From: Triangularia verruculosa
Lineage: Eukaryota > Ascomycota > Sordariomycetes > Sordariales > Podosporaceae
DNA length: 64,000 nucleotides
Direction: 5' to 3'
Assembly: GCA_033296885.1 (NCBI GenBank)
Contig: MU863922.1
Coordinates: 1-64,000 of the forward strand
The notes beneath the pieces were generated by a model, which saw only the letters and a program-made list of their open reading frames with translations, was not told the origin of the DNA and made no database searches. Below, in pieces: positions 11,301 to 23,210 of this stretch (the first letter of the stretch is position 1; each line of letters begins with the position of its first letter). The position numbers and the translations under genes are program-made.

Positions 11301-13427
11301 CTGCTCTTTTTGCTCTTCTTTGACAAACTGCGTATCTCAGCTTCCTTCTGAGCCATGATTTCTCGATCTCGCTCGTCCTCTTCTCGGGTCCTCCTGCGTC
11401 CTCTCCTTTCATGGTGGGGAATTTCATCTACTTCGAGTATGTCATCGTAGTCTGTGTCGGTCTCGGGCTCCTCTGGCGCCACCACCGCAGGAACTGGGGT
11501 TTCCTTCTTCAGCTGCAGGGGCGCTGGGGGTGGCCTCCTTGGTGGTGGAGCAGGGGGTAGTGGGAAACTTGAGACACCCTCTTCCGCCTTTGGTGACCGC
11601 TCCGGCAATCCAACAGGCAATCTCGGCGGAGGCACCTTGGGAGGTTCGCGGGGTACCTGGCGAGAAGGCGGCAAATCGAGATTGATGCGCAAATCCACTT
11701 GATCATCTTCTGTCTTTTTGGAAGCCTCCTCAGCTTCTCTTTCCTGGGCGTCGGGGTCGTATTGGTCGAGAGCGTGCTCGCTTGCTTTCGGCATCGTGTG
11801 AGAGGGGTCGAGCAGGTCGCCAACAGTTGATGGGGCGGCAGGGAGAGTCATTTGGTCTGCTGGCGGAGTAATCGGATACGGGGCCATCGACACGTCAATT
11901 GGCGAATGCTTGTGGTTGTCGGAACTCAAACCTGGTGACGCAGGAATCTCTAACACCTGCTCCTTTGGAACGGCGCTGGCTTCGCCCGTTTCCAGTTTGG
12001 CTGCCCCTTGCGTCAAACCCGCCGGTGGCACGACGGGGACAATCGGGGCTTCGACATCCCCTAGCACTTCCTTCAGCTTTTTCCTGTACTTTTCTTTGTC
12101 CCTCAGCGCCCGCTCCAGATCTTTATTAAGACCCAAAATCATGGCCCTTTGCTTGTCAACAAGCCGCCACAATTGCGCATTTTGCTGCGATTGGGATTGT
12201 TTCTCCTTCAACAAGTACTGAATGACCGCTTCGGCACTGCCGGCCGTCTGAATTAGGTGTGCGATTTCCGTCGATCCAGCGGCGTCTTGTGGCGTCCTAT
12301 TCGAAGTCGACCTTGACGATATTTGAGAAATCGCAGAATCCATGGACGAGTTTCTCGCCGGACCCCGGCCGGGCTCTGCCCGCACGCTCGACGGTCCAGC
12401 CATAATCGAGGGCGTAGACTGGCTCTGAGTGAGTCCTCCAGAAGGGCCCTTGGCGGCTACGACGGGATCGGAGACACTGCGAGGCTCATTCGGGAAGCTC
12501 GGCGAGAGGGGTGAAGGAACCGGTCTGGTTGGCGGGTGGTTAGCAAGGTGCCCCAGAATTATGTGCGGCAACAGCTCCTGGCGCCAGGAGCACGGGACAC
12601 GGGTCGGGGAGGAGGTTTGCATCATCACGAACCCTGGACTTCTCTCCTCTGGAGTGGTGTCACCCGAGGAATCACTATTAAAGTAAGTTTTCCCGGTTGC
12701 CTGTGCGTGACGGTCCTCGGGGGCTGTAGTCACTATCCGCGGAACCGAAGCAGCAGTTGGGAAATCGGCTCTCGTTGGGCCGGGGCTCGTCGGGGGGGAG
12801 ACGGCACTGCTCGAATGCAACGGGCTCGGTGCGGGCTTCGGCTTGAACCTGAATCGACCAAAGAGATTGGATCAGTATTTTGTGGACACTGCAGTACCTG
12901 GCACAAATAGTTGCACCACAGCAGCATAGACGCCAGGCTAGCTCGTGGTTGGCCTTGCGTTTTGTCTCTGGCGCCGGCAATGCCAATGTCAAGCTCCTCC
13001 AACCACGAGAGTTCCCTTTGTCAATGTTGGACGTCGACTAATGCCCGAGCAAAAGAAAAAAAACAGAAAAGAACAAAAACTAGCCGTTTCCCAGCCCAGC
13101 CTAGGCATCAAGGAGAGCCAATGGGCACAGAAGAAACGAAACAAGTGAACAAGACAACGCAGCAAGTCCTAAACTCAAAAGCGCAGGCAGATGAATCAAA
13201 AACGAAGCAACAGCAAGGGCACTGTCATACCTAGGGTTTGCCGCAGACAAGGGTGATGTCGATGTGCTATTGGACGAGTACCCGTGGCCTGGTACTTGTT
13301 GTGTTCTCCCAATAGTAGGGCTGTCCTGGAAAGAAGAGTCCATAGTTCGTGGTGGAGTTGAGGCCACGGAAGAGCGGCCGTCGTAATGGCGATGTTGGTC
13401 AGCCAGGCCGTTGTCAAGCTGCGACAT
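8348..13427 (-). CDS. bem3: BEM3-type RhoGAP with PX-like and PH domains
   Basis: My model has two exons, 13427-13231 and 12848-8348, joined in phase 2 across a 382-nt intron (GTATGA...TTCAG) to give 1565 residues. The join reads NPRFKPKPAPSPLHSSS. Order of parts: a Ser/Pro-rich N-terminus, a coiled coil at about 270-325, long proline-rich disorder, a PX-like region at about 750-885, a PH domain at about 905-1020 (GYLTKRGKNFGGWKARYFIL), a RhoGAP domain at about 1185-1380 with the arginine finger in EEGIFRLSGS (Arg near 1231), and a Pro/Gln-rich tail. This order matches yeast Bem3, a GTPase-activating protein for Cdc42 at sites of polarised growth. The PX assignment is the weakest. The second exon has no ATG near its start, which supports the upstream exon. 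Confidence 0.88.
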
Positions 13428-16400
13428 GGTCCGCTCGGCGACAGGCAGGTCGAGGCCTTGGCCAATGGGTTGGAGAAGTGAAAGGGGTTCCTCAACAAGA
13501 CACAGGACAACTCGCCGTGGTTTCGAGCTGCCTGGGAGACCCTGATCAACGTCGCATAGATTAAAATCGATTCTGTAGCCAGGACCGTCGAGTGTGTTGC
13601 CGCTGCCGGTGATCGAGGGGAAGCGCGCGCAGTAACTGCAGGTCCTCAACTGGCTGCAGCAGGCGGCGATGAAAGAGGGTGCAGCGTGCTGAGGTAGCAC
13701 GGGTCGACGCCGTGTAATAGAATCGGTGGTGGTCAGCGGACGGCCATCAAAAAAAGATGGATACTCCTGGAGAGATGTGTGGTTTTGGCTTGCTGGAATA
13801 AAGGATCCCCCTCCCCTACACGGCAAGGGGATGTGGGCGCTGGCGCCCGTGCTCGTGCTCGTGCAGGAAAAGCAGGATCCCGGCCGGCGCGCGCTAGAGG
13901 CTCGGTGTCCAGTCCGCCGGGCTTCGCTGGTTGACAGCCTCAACAAGAGGAGGGTAGGACAGGCTGTGACTTCTCGAACTTCCCAGGTTCCATCTCGCTG
14001 AGACCGGGAGGACTGCTTTCGGCTCTTGCTCAGTCAAACATGCGGCATATGATGAGTTGTGATCTGAGGCTTTCCGTCTGAAAGAGAAGCTGGAACTGGG
14101 GCCGAGACGGAAAAGGGCCCAGACACCTAGCCACTCAGTGAACTGCTGCAGGTGTACCCCCGCGGACGACAGGTGTGGGCTTTGTCAGAATTCAAAATTG
14201 GATCGCACGGCAGGACGGCGGGCGCTGCAAGCCCAGAGCTCTGCCCTCATTCTGGCACTTGCCATGGCACCTGCGGCTTCTGGGGCTCCACTCCTGCCCC
14301 TAAATCCCGAACCCCACACTTCATGGCCTCTCCACACGCATGCACTGGGGTCCTTGATAAGATCACGCGTGCCTGTCCTAATCTCCGGTTAGAGGAGACG
14401 GCTCACCTTGGCTCCAGCTCAACAGTCTTTTGACCGACGATGTCTATCTAGTTTTTGGTCATGTCTCTAGATCGAATATCAATCTGGCGTCTTGATGCTT
14501 TTGAACGTATTAAAGGTCGATGAAGAGCCTCCTTCGCTGTACGGATACAATCTTCAAAAACTCAGCATCAGGGTTCGGTATAGATGGTTCTGAAACAACC
14601 CTTCTCGCAGGCGCATTTTGGAGTTCCTTTTTCGATATTTAGCCGGGCCGCAAACTCTGGCTCTTCTTGGTTTTTATATCTTGTTATGTGCTTTTGAAAC
14701 CCGGCCACGCGAGTGTCATCCAAACATCTAACTTCTTGGTGATGCTCATGTCAAATTCAGGACGGTCGTTATGGTACCCTTTGGCCGTTGAATCTTCCTG
14801 TCTTGATCAGGGGTTGCAGTTAAACCCTCGCCTCCCCGCAACATCTCGACCTACCCGCGAGGACCCCGGCCCATATTTGATTCAAGGAACAAGGTTGCAG
14901 TTCTGGCCGTTCCACTCGCCGCCGCCGCCGCCGCCGCAACACCGCCCGCAGTGTTACCGAGGCTTGATTAAGCCTTTTGAAAACTCAATTGCAATGACGT
15001 TTCTGTCAGATTTCTCATATGGACAAGTTTTCTTGCTTCAACATCACATGCAATGGCGAGAATGAGTAGCACTTGAAATGGTCCAATCTCTGTCGGCTGC
15101 AATCCTCCATGCTCCAGCAGCGTGGATTGTCGTGATGCCCCTCTAACCGTAACCCCACATCGTTAGCGACAATGTATCATGCAGGAGTCCAATTGCGGCT
15201 TCTGCAGGTACATCAGGTACATCACAAGCCAGATGTGCAAGAAGTCCTTCGGCGAGCTTTGACAATACGTGCACCAGCACGCTTGCGGCGATGCTCTTCA
15301 ATGTCGAAATCCTGCGTCCCTACTGCATAACGGGCACGAGTCTTAAAGTGCTTGCAGAAAGACTACGCCTTCTTTATCATCGATTCTGCAGCAAAGTTGT
15401 TGTTCTCGGACCCCAAAAACCATGCAGCACGTCCTTCCAGCCGCAGGACCCGGCATCAAACAAACACTGGAAAATCCACACCACCAATAATTATGTAAAC
15501 TTTTTATGGAAACTTTGGCCGCCCACCAGCGGAGGGCCTGTAACACATGGGAACGCAGCTGTACGACATGATGGTCCTGACCACCCATCCACATAGCGTT
15601 GGTGAAGGCCGGCCAACTGTTGAAGAGAAACGTAAGCCATCATTTTTATGGTGGTCGTTGCAACATGCCGTTACTTTCTCGAGATGGCATACTAAGGATT
15701 CCTAGCTGTGTTGCTTGGATGCTCAAATATCCATGAGTGGGAAATGGGAATGGAGACTTGGACATCATCATGATCTGATGTTTTTTGAAAACTGGTTAAA
15801 CAACCAGGATTGGGCTTTCTGATGACACCCTATTCGCATTCGAATGCCGGTTTTCTTGATTGGACTTTTTGACAGCATCGGAAATTGTTCCGGTGAACTT
15901 TCACACGAGGTCGCATCAAATATGGTGCGGAAAACCCAGACTCTCGCACGCCCATTTGCAGCTCTTTTTGGTATCTGTTAGGCTTACTTAAAACACCGTT
16001 GAAGCTATCATCATTGCAATTGCTTGGGCTCATCATGACGGCATCCGGAGTACGGCATCCGGAGTTCGGCACGGTGGAGGTTGCGGTGGCCGGATGCCCT
16101 GTTCCCCCACGCCGGGCACGGTTTCCTCCGGTCGACGGTTCCACTAGACCCGAGTACTCCGTATGACCATCTCATATTTCATGACAGAAAGCACCGTCCA
16201 ATAGGAGCTCCGGCAATGCACGCATTTGAATAGCAATTTGGCGAAACTTGATCAATGGCTTATAATGGCATGTGTCCTTGATCGAGTGAATAGCGGTGAG
16301 CGAGTTTATAATTGTACTGATTTGAACAGTGGGAAAGCACGCAGATTGTGCCCCTTTTTCGGGGCTTCGTGCCCGTCTCAACCGACCAACGGCAAGCGAG

Positions 16401-17811
16401 AGAACAAGCACACCAGGTAAGGATACCTTGCGATGGCAGGTTGGGTTGCGTGCGCGATGTGGCATCGCGGAATTGGCCCTCAATGTCGCCATCAAGAGCT
16501 ACTCAGCTGGAGTAACGGCTTCTGACTTCAATTGGATGCCTCGAGGCCCGACGGATCGATATGTTTCTGCAAGTCATGTTTGATTCGGCGCAAGTTTCGC
16601 ATGTTTGTTGCGCTGTTTCCCACATGAACTGCAAAGCCCGTGAAAGGTCGCTGATTGGTTTGCCTGTCGCGGCTAGAGCCCCCTGGAATCCAACGTCAAA
16701 GCTGACAGGAAGTCTGAACTGGATGTTCAGCAATGGCCGGGCAAATCCAGCCGCCACACGCCTTCAAACTGTGGGCTGGCACATCCCCAACAACCATGAA
16801 GATCGAAAACCAGGCCGTGTTGGGTTTCTCGTGTTGTTTCTTGGGCCGTTGCCACAGCTGTGAGGAGAGGTGTGGGATCTGGACGTGTAAGTCCTTACCC
16901 CACTATCCCAGGTTTATGAGGTCCTGCATCAATCAGCTGTGCAACATACCTTATGGAAAGCATTGAGACGGACATCGCTTGCCTCGATGCTTCAAGAAAT
17001 GCAATGATCTTCAGGGTTCCTCGTGTCGAGGTTTCAAAACAGCCTTGATGTTGCTTTTTATGTTCTGGAGGCCTTCTCAAAGGTGTCGTTAACTGTTGCC
17101 GATCAAGGCCTTCATGTTCCAACCTGCTGACCCGGGTGGCCGGCCCATGACTTGCCGATGCGTTTATTGCCCGTTGTTCTGGGCGTCGAGGTTAGCCGTC
17201 CCATGTGAGCTGTTGCCTCTTGCATGAAGCTCCTTGGCGATGAGATTCGATGGTCAATTTGACAGAGACCAGATGATGAAGACGATCCTATTGCTCTCAG
17301 TGTGGGTGTTATCTCCAAGCGATTCGATCTGACTCGCATCTGGGTGTCGGGTATGCAGCAAAACGATCTGGCGTTGCCTCTGGATTTAGCTGACATACTC
17401 CGTACTGCAATATCCTTACTCTTTAGCTCGGATGTCAATATCACTGTCGGTGATCTCGCCAGTCTTCGGCTACGAGCACGAGACCGAATCGAGCACGTGG
17501 CTCCATATCGTCATCTGCATCAATCGTGTGGATATTGGGGGTGATGTTGAAGAAAAAGGCCTGAAACCCAGTTGCCCACGCAGGGATTGGATGGAAATTG
17601 TCGTTGTGTCAAAGTCTCAGGTATCGTTTCAGGATGTTGGCCCGTGCAGTCGATCAACACCGGTTCAAATCCAGGATTGAAGTCACGTGAATTCGCGTTA
17701 ACTCCGTGTCGATAAGATGGATTTCATCTCAATTAACACGTCACACCACATGCAGCCGTAGAACGCGTCAACTTAAGTGCCACCGATAAGTATGCGCGGG
17801 AGTGTATGTTT
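13428..17811. other. Gene-poor region upstream of the RhoGAP gene
   Basis: About 4.4 kb without a convincing coding region. The first few hundred bases should be the promoter and leader of the RhoGAP gene. Small landmarks are a (CCG)n run near 14919-14937 and a 14-bp tandem duplication at 16038-16065 (ACGGCATCCGGAGT twice). All open frames are short and lack protein-like character. Confidence 0.55.
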
Positions 17812-18315
17812 CGTAAAGAGAGATACTCTGTGTACCATATAACCCTGTCAATCCGTACTATATGGGGCTACGCTAATGTAACTTTCGACGGTTTAGCGGT
17901 AATTTTATATGGAAAATCCAGAATTTTAGTCTATTACGCTATCGCCGTTTCTTCTTACTATCGTACAACCACCGTTTCTAACTACTAAAGACTTCGTTAT
18001 TATTAAAATTAAAGCTGTTTAATTAAGGCCTTACTATATAATTAAAAGATAATTTTACGATAAATTTTTAGTATTATGTAAAGTAGTTAATTAAAAGGTA
18101 AGTCGTTAGCTATAAATAAATTAGTAAAAGTAGCATAGAAAAAAACGATAAATTATTATAAAGGTAGGCTAAACAGTGGTCTTAACTATATTCTATTAAA
18201 ATACAAAATATAAAATATTGATTTATCTATAGGGTTAGGGATTTATATAGTAAAAGGTGGCCCTATATAGTACGGATTAATAAGTTGTATGGTATACGGA
18301 GTATCTCTCTTCGTA
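17812..18315. mobile_element. MITE-like terminal inverted repeat element
   Basis: Two imperfect inverted repeats face each other: 17816-17871 (starting AAGAGAGATACTC and containing AATCCGTACTATAT) and 18257-18311 on the other strand. Most differences between them are C/T or G/A transitions plus one small indel. The element is about 496 bp, AT-rich inside, has no usable coding frame, and is flanked on both sides by CGTA (17812-17815 and 18312-18315), consistent with a 4-bp target duplication. This is the structure of a non-autonomous DNA transposon. The transitions are what repeat-induced point mutation would leave, but this is inference. The superfamily is not assigned. Confidence 0.75.
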
Positions 18316-19133
18316 AATCCTTAGGGTATATTAGAGTTTGGACAACGAGGCAGATAACGGTAGACAAAACATTTGGTAGGAATCCCGGGCGTTACCCATG
18401 CCGATTGTTCGTTCCAGAATCTGATTGGAACTATATAAGACCTCATACTTATGTTCATTGATTAGAGAGTGCAATCGAGCTATGACATATATGCAAACAA
18501 GAGGATGGGCGGTTCTTTCGTCCTGGGTCTTCCGCACATTCTGCCGTCATGAGAGGCCGTTGTAGCGGATTCTCAGCTCCTCCAGGTTAAATTACTTCTC
18601 GTTCCGTAGGGAGGCAGAGCTGTGGTATCCATGGCGTTCCTTTCAATCCAGCTACGACACCGTTTTGACTCACCAACTCACCACGTGGGAAGCCCCTTTC
18701 ATTTTTCCAACAATTCCCCTCTAGGTTCTATGCCTAGATGGTAGGTGAACTCCGGGAGCTAAAGCCATAAAACAACTCAGGCAAAGCTTATACAAAAGGT
18801 TAGTAAAGAGCTACCTTGCTACATGTAATTTATTCCTTACATCTACATTAGATGTCGGGGCCGAAACAAAGTTGCGTTTGAACATGGTTGAGTAAGCTTC
18901 GGTGGTAGGTACCAGGTAGACGATATACCCTCATGTGTGCCTGATAGCTTGAAATATATTAGAGATACCTATGTATGTGTACTCATAGCCAAGGAAACTA
19001 TCATTGCTCTCGTCAAATTTCACCGTAGCTCATCATCAGTCATTTCCCATTTACAAGACCAAATCAAACCATTTCAGTCAAACCGTCCAAAAGTCGAGCC
19101 CAAAGAAAAGCGAATCACCCCATACTCTTCTTC
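18316..19133. other. Intergenic region after the TIR element
   Basis: No coding region is supported. It probably carries the 3' UTR of the minus-strand repeat-protein gene near its right end. Confidence 0.5.
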
Positions 19134-20978
19134 TCACCACCTATAATCTCCATGCCGGCCATGAGAACGATCCCTCCGAGAACTCACATCAGTATCCCTA
19201 TCCCTCTCATAAGTCCTTTCCCTGCTGTGAATATGGATATGTTCACACTCTGGTCCGTGTCGGTCTTGTCCGTAATAATGATGGCAATCGCAGCCACCAC
19301 GTCTTTCCCGGCTTTCGTGCCTGTACTCCCTGCCTCCTACACTTGACGCCGGGCTTCCTCTCATAAACCTCTCCCGTTCCCTTTCTGCAAAGGTGACCCT
19401 CACTCTTTCCCTCTCGTCAACCGAGCTCGAACTATCACAACTCCTATCCCTTCGCCTGCTCAGCGTCCTTACACTGCTTCTAGGCACTCTGCTCTCCATA
19501 CCTCCCACGCCCCTAATGCTGTCCCTTGGAACCCTGCTTTCCATGCCCTCCACGCCTCTGATACTGTCTCTTGGGACCATGCTTTCCATGCCCTCCACGC
19601 CTCTGATACTGTCTCTTGGGACCCTGCTTTCCATGCCCTCCACGCCTCTGATACTGTCTCTTGGGACCCTGCTTTCCATGCCCTCCACGCCTCTGATACT
19701 GTCTCTGGGGACCCTGCTTTCCATACCTTCAACACCCCTAACACTTTCTCGCGGAACTCTACACTCCATTCCTTCAACACCTCGAACGCCACCTGTTGGA
19801 ACCCTACTTTCCAATCCATCAACGGCCCTGACGCTCTCTCTTGGGACCCTGCTCTCCATGCCTTCAACGGCTCGAACACCTCCTGCCGGAATTCTACTCT
19901 CGAGGCCTTCAACACCTCTGATGCCTCCGGTCGGGACTTTACTTTCCAGACCTTCGACACCCCTGACACCTCCGGTTGGTACCTTACTCTCCAGTCCTTC
20001 GACGCCTCTGATACCGCCCGTAGGAACCTTGCTTTCTAGGCCCTCAACGCCCCTTACCTCTCTTGTTGGAATCCTGCTTTCCAGGCCTTCCACACCCCTA
20101 ACCTCTCTTGTCGGGACTCTACTCTCCAATCCTTCAACTCCTCTAACCTCACGTGTCGGAATTCTACTCTCTAGTCCTTCGACTCCTCTAACTTCACGTG
20201 TTGGAATCCTACTTTCCAGCCCCTCCACACCCCTCACCTCCCTCGTTGGAATCTTACTCTCCAGCCCCTCCACGTACCGATACGTGTCCCTCTTCGGCCT
20301 CGGCGGCGGACTTATCGACCTCTCCCTCGGCGCCGGTAGCATCGGAACCGGATACGGCACCGGGACCTCAACTTCCACGAGCTTTTCCTTCTCCACCGGA
20401 TACGGCACTAGAACCTCGACAAGCTTCTCTTTTTCCACTGGATACGGCATCGGAACCTCCACCTCGACTACTCTCTCTTTCTCGACCGGGTAGGGGACGG
20501 GGACTTCAACCTCGACTATTCTCTCTCTGTCGACGGGATACGGCACAGGGACCTCCACCGGAACAAGCCGCTCTCGCTCGATGATCACCTCTCGGTCTCG
20601 CGTCTCTCGCCTCGGGGAGCGGTCTCTTCTCTTCCGGCGAGACTTGCGAGACTTGGAGGACCTGGAGGTTTCGGAGGGGTCAACGTCGACGGCGATGACG
20701 TCGATGGTGTCTGGTTCTTCAATTACTGGGGCTGGGATAGGAGGTGGAGGCGGGCATGGTTCAAGGACCACTGGGGGAGGAGGGGGCAGTGGTTGGAGGA
20801 CTACCGGTGGAGGAGGCGGAGGCGGTAACGGGGCGGGCTGAAGGACCACCGGGGGAGGCGTTGGGACACGGGCGGGGACGATGGTGGTTACTTTACGGCG
20901 GCGTTCGTGGAGGCCGGGGCGGGGAGGGTCGAGGTAGAGATATTTCTTGTGGCGGCGCTCGCGTTCGTAGAGAGCCAT
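19134..20978 (-). CDS. Low-complexity protein with 18 tandem 15-residue repeats
   Basis: An intact 614-residue frame without introns. Parts in order: a basic start (MALYERERRHKKYLYL), proline-rich runs (about residues 45-90), an Arg/Ser-rich patch, a valine-proline region made of repeats such as VEVEVPVPYPVEKE (about 140-215), then 18 tandem 15-mers of the type GVEGLESRIPTREVR grading into GVEGMESRVPRDSIR, and a charged Arg/His-rich tail with CDCHHYY. There is no signal peptide, membrane segment or known enzyme motif. The valine-proline part resembles alveolin-type cytoskeletal repeats in composition, which may be convergence. Function unknown; a structural or scaffold role is a guess. Confidence 0.75.
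   Translation of the reverse strand: MALYERERRHKKYLYLDPPRPGLHERRRKVTTIVPARVPTPPPVVLQPAPLPPPPPPPVVLQPLPPPPPVVLEPCPPPPPIPAPVIEEPDTIDVIAVDVDPSETSRSSKSRKSRRKRRDRSPRRETRDREVIIERERLVPVEVPVPYPVDRERIVEVEVPVPYPVEKERVVEVEVPMPYPVEKEKLVEVLVPYPVEKEKLVEVEVPVPYPVPMLPAPRERSISPPPRPKRDTYRYVEGLESKIPTREVRGVEGLESRIPTREVRGVEGLESRIPTREVRGVEGLESRVPTREVRGVEGLESRIPTREVRGVEGLESKVPTGGIRGVEGLESKVPTGGVRGVEGLESKVPTGGIRGVEGLESRIPAGGVRAVEGMESRVPRESVRAVDGLESRVPTGGVRGVEGMECRVPRESVRGVEGMESRVPRDSIRGVEGMESRVPRDSIRGVEGMESRVPRDSIRGVEGMESMVPRDSIRGVEGMESRVPRDSIRGVGGMESRVPRSSVRTLSRRRDRSCDSSSSVDERERVRVTFAERERERFMRGSPASSVGGREYRHESRERRGGCDCHHYYGQDRHGPECEHIHIHSRERTYERDRDTDVSSRRDRSHGRHGDYRW
19469..20279 (-). repeat. 45-bp tandem repeat array inside the coding region
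   Basis: Eighteen in-frame units of 45 bp code for the 15-residue repeats. Units at the 3' coding end (19,520-19,720) are almost identical in DNA, while those at the 5' coding end differ at many positions, so the array has been homogenised or expanded recently at one end. The antisense strand and another minus frame are also open because of this periodicity. Confidence 0.95.
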
Positions 20979-22073
20979 GTTGGGTAGTTTGTAGTGGTAT
21001 ACTCGTTAGGGTGAGACCGGGTTGATAGTACCTGGAATGGTGTTAATAAGTGGCCATTCGGATAGATGGGTGCTATTAGGGGCTACCATACCAGGAAGAA
21101 GCTCAGAGTAGGCTATATCCGATGAAAAGGAGATGTTATGTGTGGATCAGCGTGTAAAGAACAATGACAAGACAACAGCAACGGCACTAGAACCTTAGAC
21201 TTGTTGCTCAGGTACCTAGTTTGGTCAACAACCCAAGGCACACAATATTGGTGCTAGGGAAGGTTCTCTAGAGATCAAAAGTTCAGATGGCAGCGGGAGG
21301 GGGAAGACTACTAGTAATGAAAAATCCGCATCATCTGCCTCCCCGTGGGCCTTGTTTGGTGGTGGGTTGGGCATCTTGGAGAGCTGCTCGTGAGCGTGGT
21401 CTTATGACGTAGTTTGTGCAACCCATGGGTTCCCTGCTTGGAATCGGAACGAACCCTTGTGACGCATGTCTCTGATTAGAAACTGCACTCTGCCAAAAAG
21501 AGATAAGTTTGGACTCATCAAAGCTGTGCTAAAAGTGTGTTTTAGCAATGAAAAACAGGTCCTGAAAAGAGTGAATCTTTGATGACATAAAAGATGGCAG
21601 ACTTGTGGTTGTCAGACAATGAGAGTCATAAACTGTGAATGTGACTGATGGACATGCCGTCTTTTCTTCGACTTTGCTTATAATTCTGCCGATTTTTGGT
21701 ATTAGTATCGTCTCACCTAAGTTTTCTTTCCAGTACAATAGATATTTTGTTATAGAGCGCACATAGCCATCAACAGTGAAATGAGTTAGATCGAGTAGAT
21801 GGAAGGTTCAAGAAGTTCGCTTCACCTCGAAGATGGGATACACTAAGCCTGTGCTCTCCGACCTCCACCGACGCCCGTGCCAAGAGCTGAACCCCGCGCT
21901 AACTCACCTCACTTGGGATTCATAAGCTGGTTCCTTGCAGGGGTCTTTTCGCGGGGCAGAGCTCAGTTCTCCCATCAACCATCAACGACACTAAACCCAT
22001 CAGCCACCACCGGGCACACCGTATCGTACCAGACACTTGCAAGCCGCCTCAACCAGCATCAGTGTGGTCCATC
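20979..22073. other. Divergent promoter region
   Basis: About 1.1 kb between the repeat-protein gene (-) and the thioredoxin-like gene (+). No gene is supported. It should contain both promoters and leaders. Confidence 0.55.
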
Positions 22074-23210
22074 ATGTCGTCAACACACGACGACAAGCCC
22101 ATTGAGGTTACCTCTCCCACCCAGTTTCAAGCCATCCTGCAGACCAACCCTCAGGTTGTGGCAGACTGCAAGTGTTCCTGCGCATACCTACCCCACCATA
22201 ACACGCCTTGATATGTTCTCGACATCCGGCAGTCAAGTCTTGCTAACGATCTGGTGCAGTTTATGCCGACTGGTGCGGCCCTTGCAAAGCAATCAAACCC
22301 ATATTCGAGAAAGCGTCGGCTGAGCTCTCACACGAAAACGTCTTGATCTTCATCAAGATCAACACCGACAAGCAGAAGGACATTGCCCAAGCCTACAATG
22401 TCACCGCTCTACCAAGTTTCCTCTACTTCCGCAATGGTGAGCTAGCTTCGCGGGTCACCGGCGCAGACATGCCCAAGCTCTCCGTCTTGCTTGAGACTAT
22501 TCGTAATGATTTTCAAGAGGCTGTTGCGAAATCTGGAGGAGCGTCAAGCGGTAGCGGCCAAACTTGGAGGGGTGCCGCACTCCCCCGCGGCTACACCGAC
22601 ATCACGGATCAGGTCGAGATCAACCGCAGCGAGCTTTTGAATTATGATTCTGGGGCTGGAAACGTGCGCACATTGCTCGACAGTTCCAGGCCAAGCGCCT
22701 TGTCGGGGACGAAGAGTGCTACCAAAGATTGGGTGGAAAGTGACACAGATGAGCAGCTGATGCTCTTCCTGCCTTTCCAAGGCATGCTCAAGCTGCATAC
22801 TCTTCAGGTAGGTTTACTCACAACCTCAACCTACTACATGGGTGACTTACTAATCACCATGTCTACAGATTACCTCCCTACCCCCATCTGACGACGACGA
22901 GGACGAGGTCCCCGCGCGACCCAAAACTATCAAGCTGTTCAGCAACAAGCCGCACAATCTTGGCTTTGACGAGGCCGAGGATATGAGTGCGACGCAGGCC
23001 ATTGAGCTTTCGGAGAAGGATTGGAACTCGGAGGGCACAGCTAATATCAGTCTACGATATGTCAAATTCCAAAACATCAACAGTTTGGTATTGTTTGTAG
23101 TGGACGGAGACGGCGACAGCGAGAAGGTCAGGCTGGACCGTCTCCGCTTGATTGGTGAAGCTGGCGAGAAACGAGAGATGGGCAAGCTCGAAAAGATCGG
23201 AGATGAATAG
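22074..23210 (+). CDS. Thioredoxin-like protein with PITH domain (TXNL1 type)
   Basis: Three exons, 22074-22167, 22260-22807 and 22869-23210, give 327 residues. The N-terminal thioredoxin fold carries the active site ADWCGPCKAIKP and the cis-proline segment ALPSF. A Ser/Gly linker follows, then a C-terminal PITH domain (from about GYTDITDQVEINRSELL to NSLVLFVV). This matches eukaryotic TXNL1, a cytosolic disulfide reductase that associates with the 26S proteasome. The first intron begins with GCAAGT and ends with CAG, so it is a GC-AG intron; splicing there is needed to create the F-Y-A-D-W-C-G reading. The second intron is canonical (GTAGGT...ACAG). Confidence 0.92.

Noticed and set aside
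13101..13946. A long minus-strand frame above the RhoGAP gene
   Set aside because: Its part up to 13427 is the first RhoGAP exon; the portion upstream is leader sequence and the portion downstream of 13231 is intron.
17655..17680. A tRNA B-box-like GGTTCAAATCC
   Set aside because: The flanks do not form a T stem, and no A box or acceptor stem is present at the right distance.
19393..20493. A 366-codon plus-strand frame opposite the repeat protein
   Set aside because: It mirrors the 45-bp repeats of the minus-strand gene; periodicity keeps it open and its sequence is a monotonous LSLGTLLSMPSTP pattern.
22544..22798. Minus-strand frame inside the thioredoxin/PITH gene
   Set aside because: It is a shadow of the real exon on the opposite strand, without features of its own.
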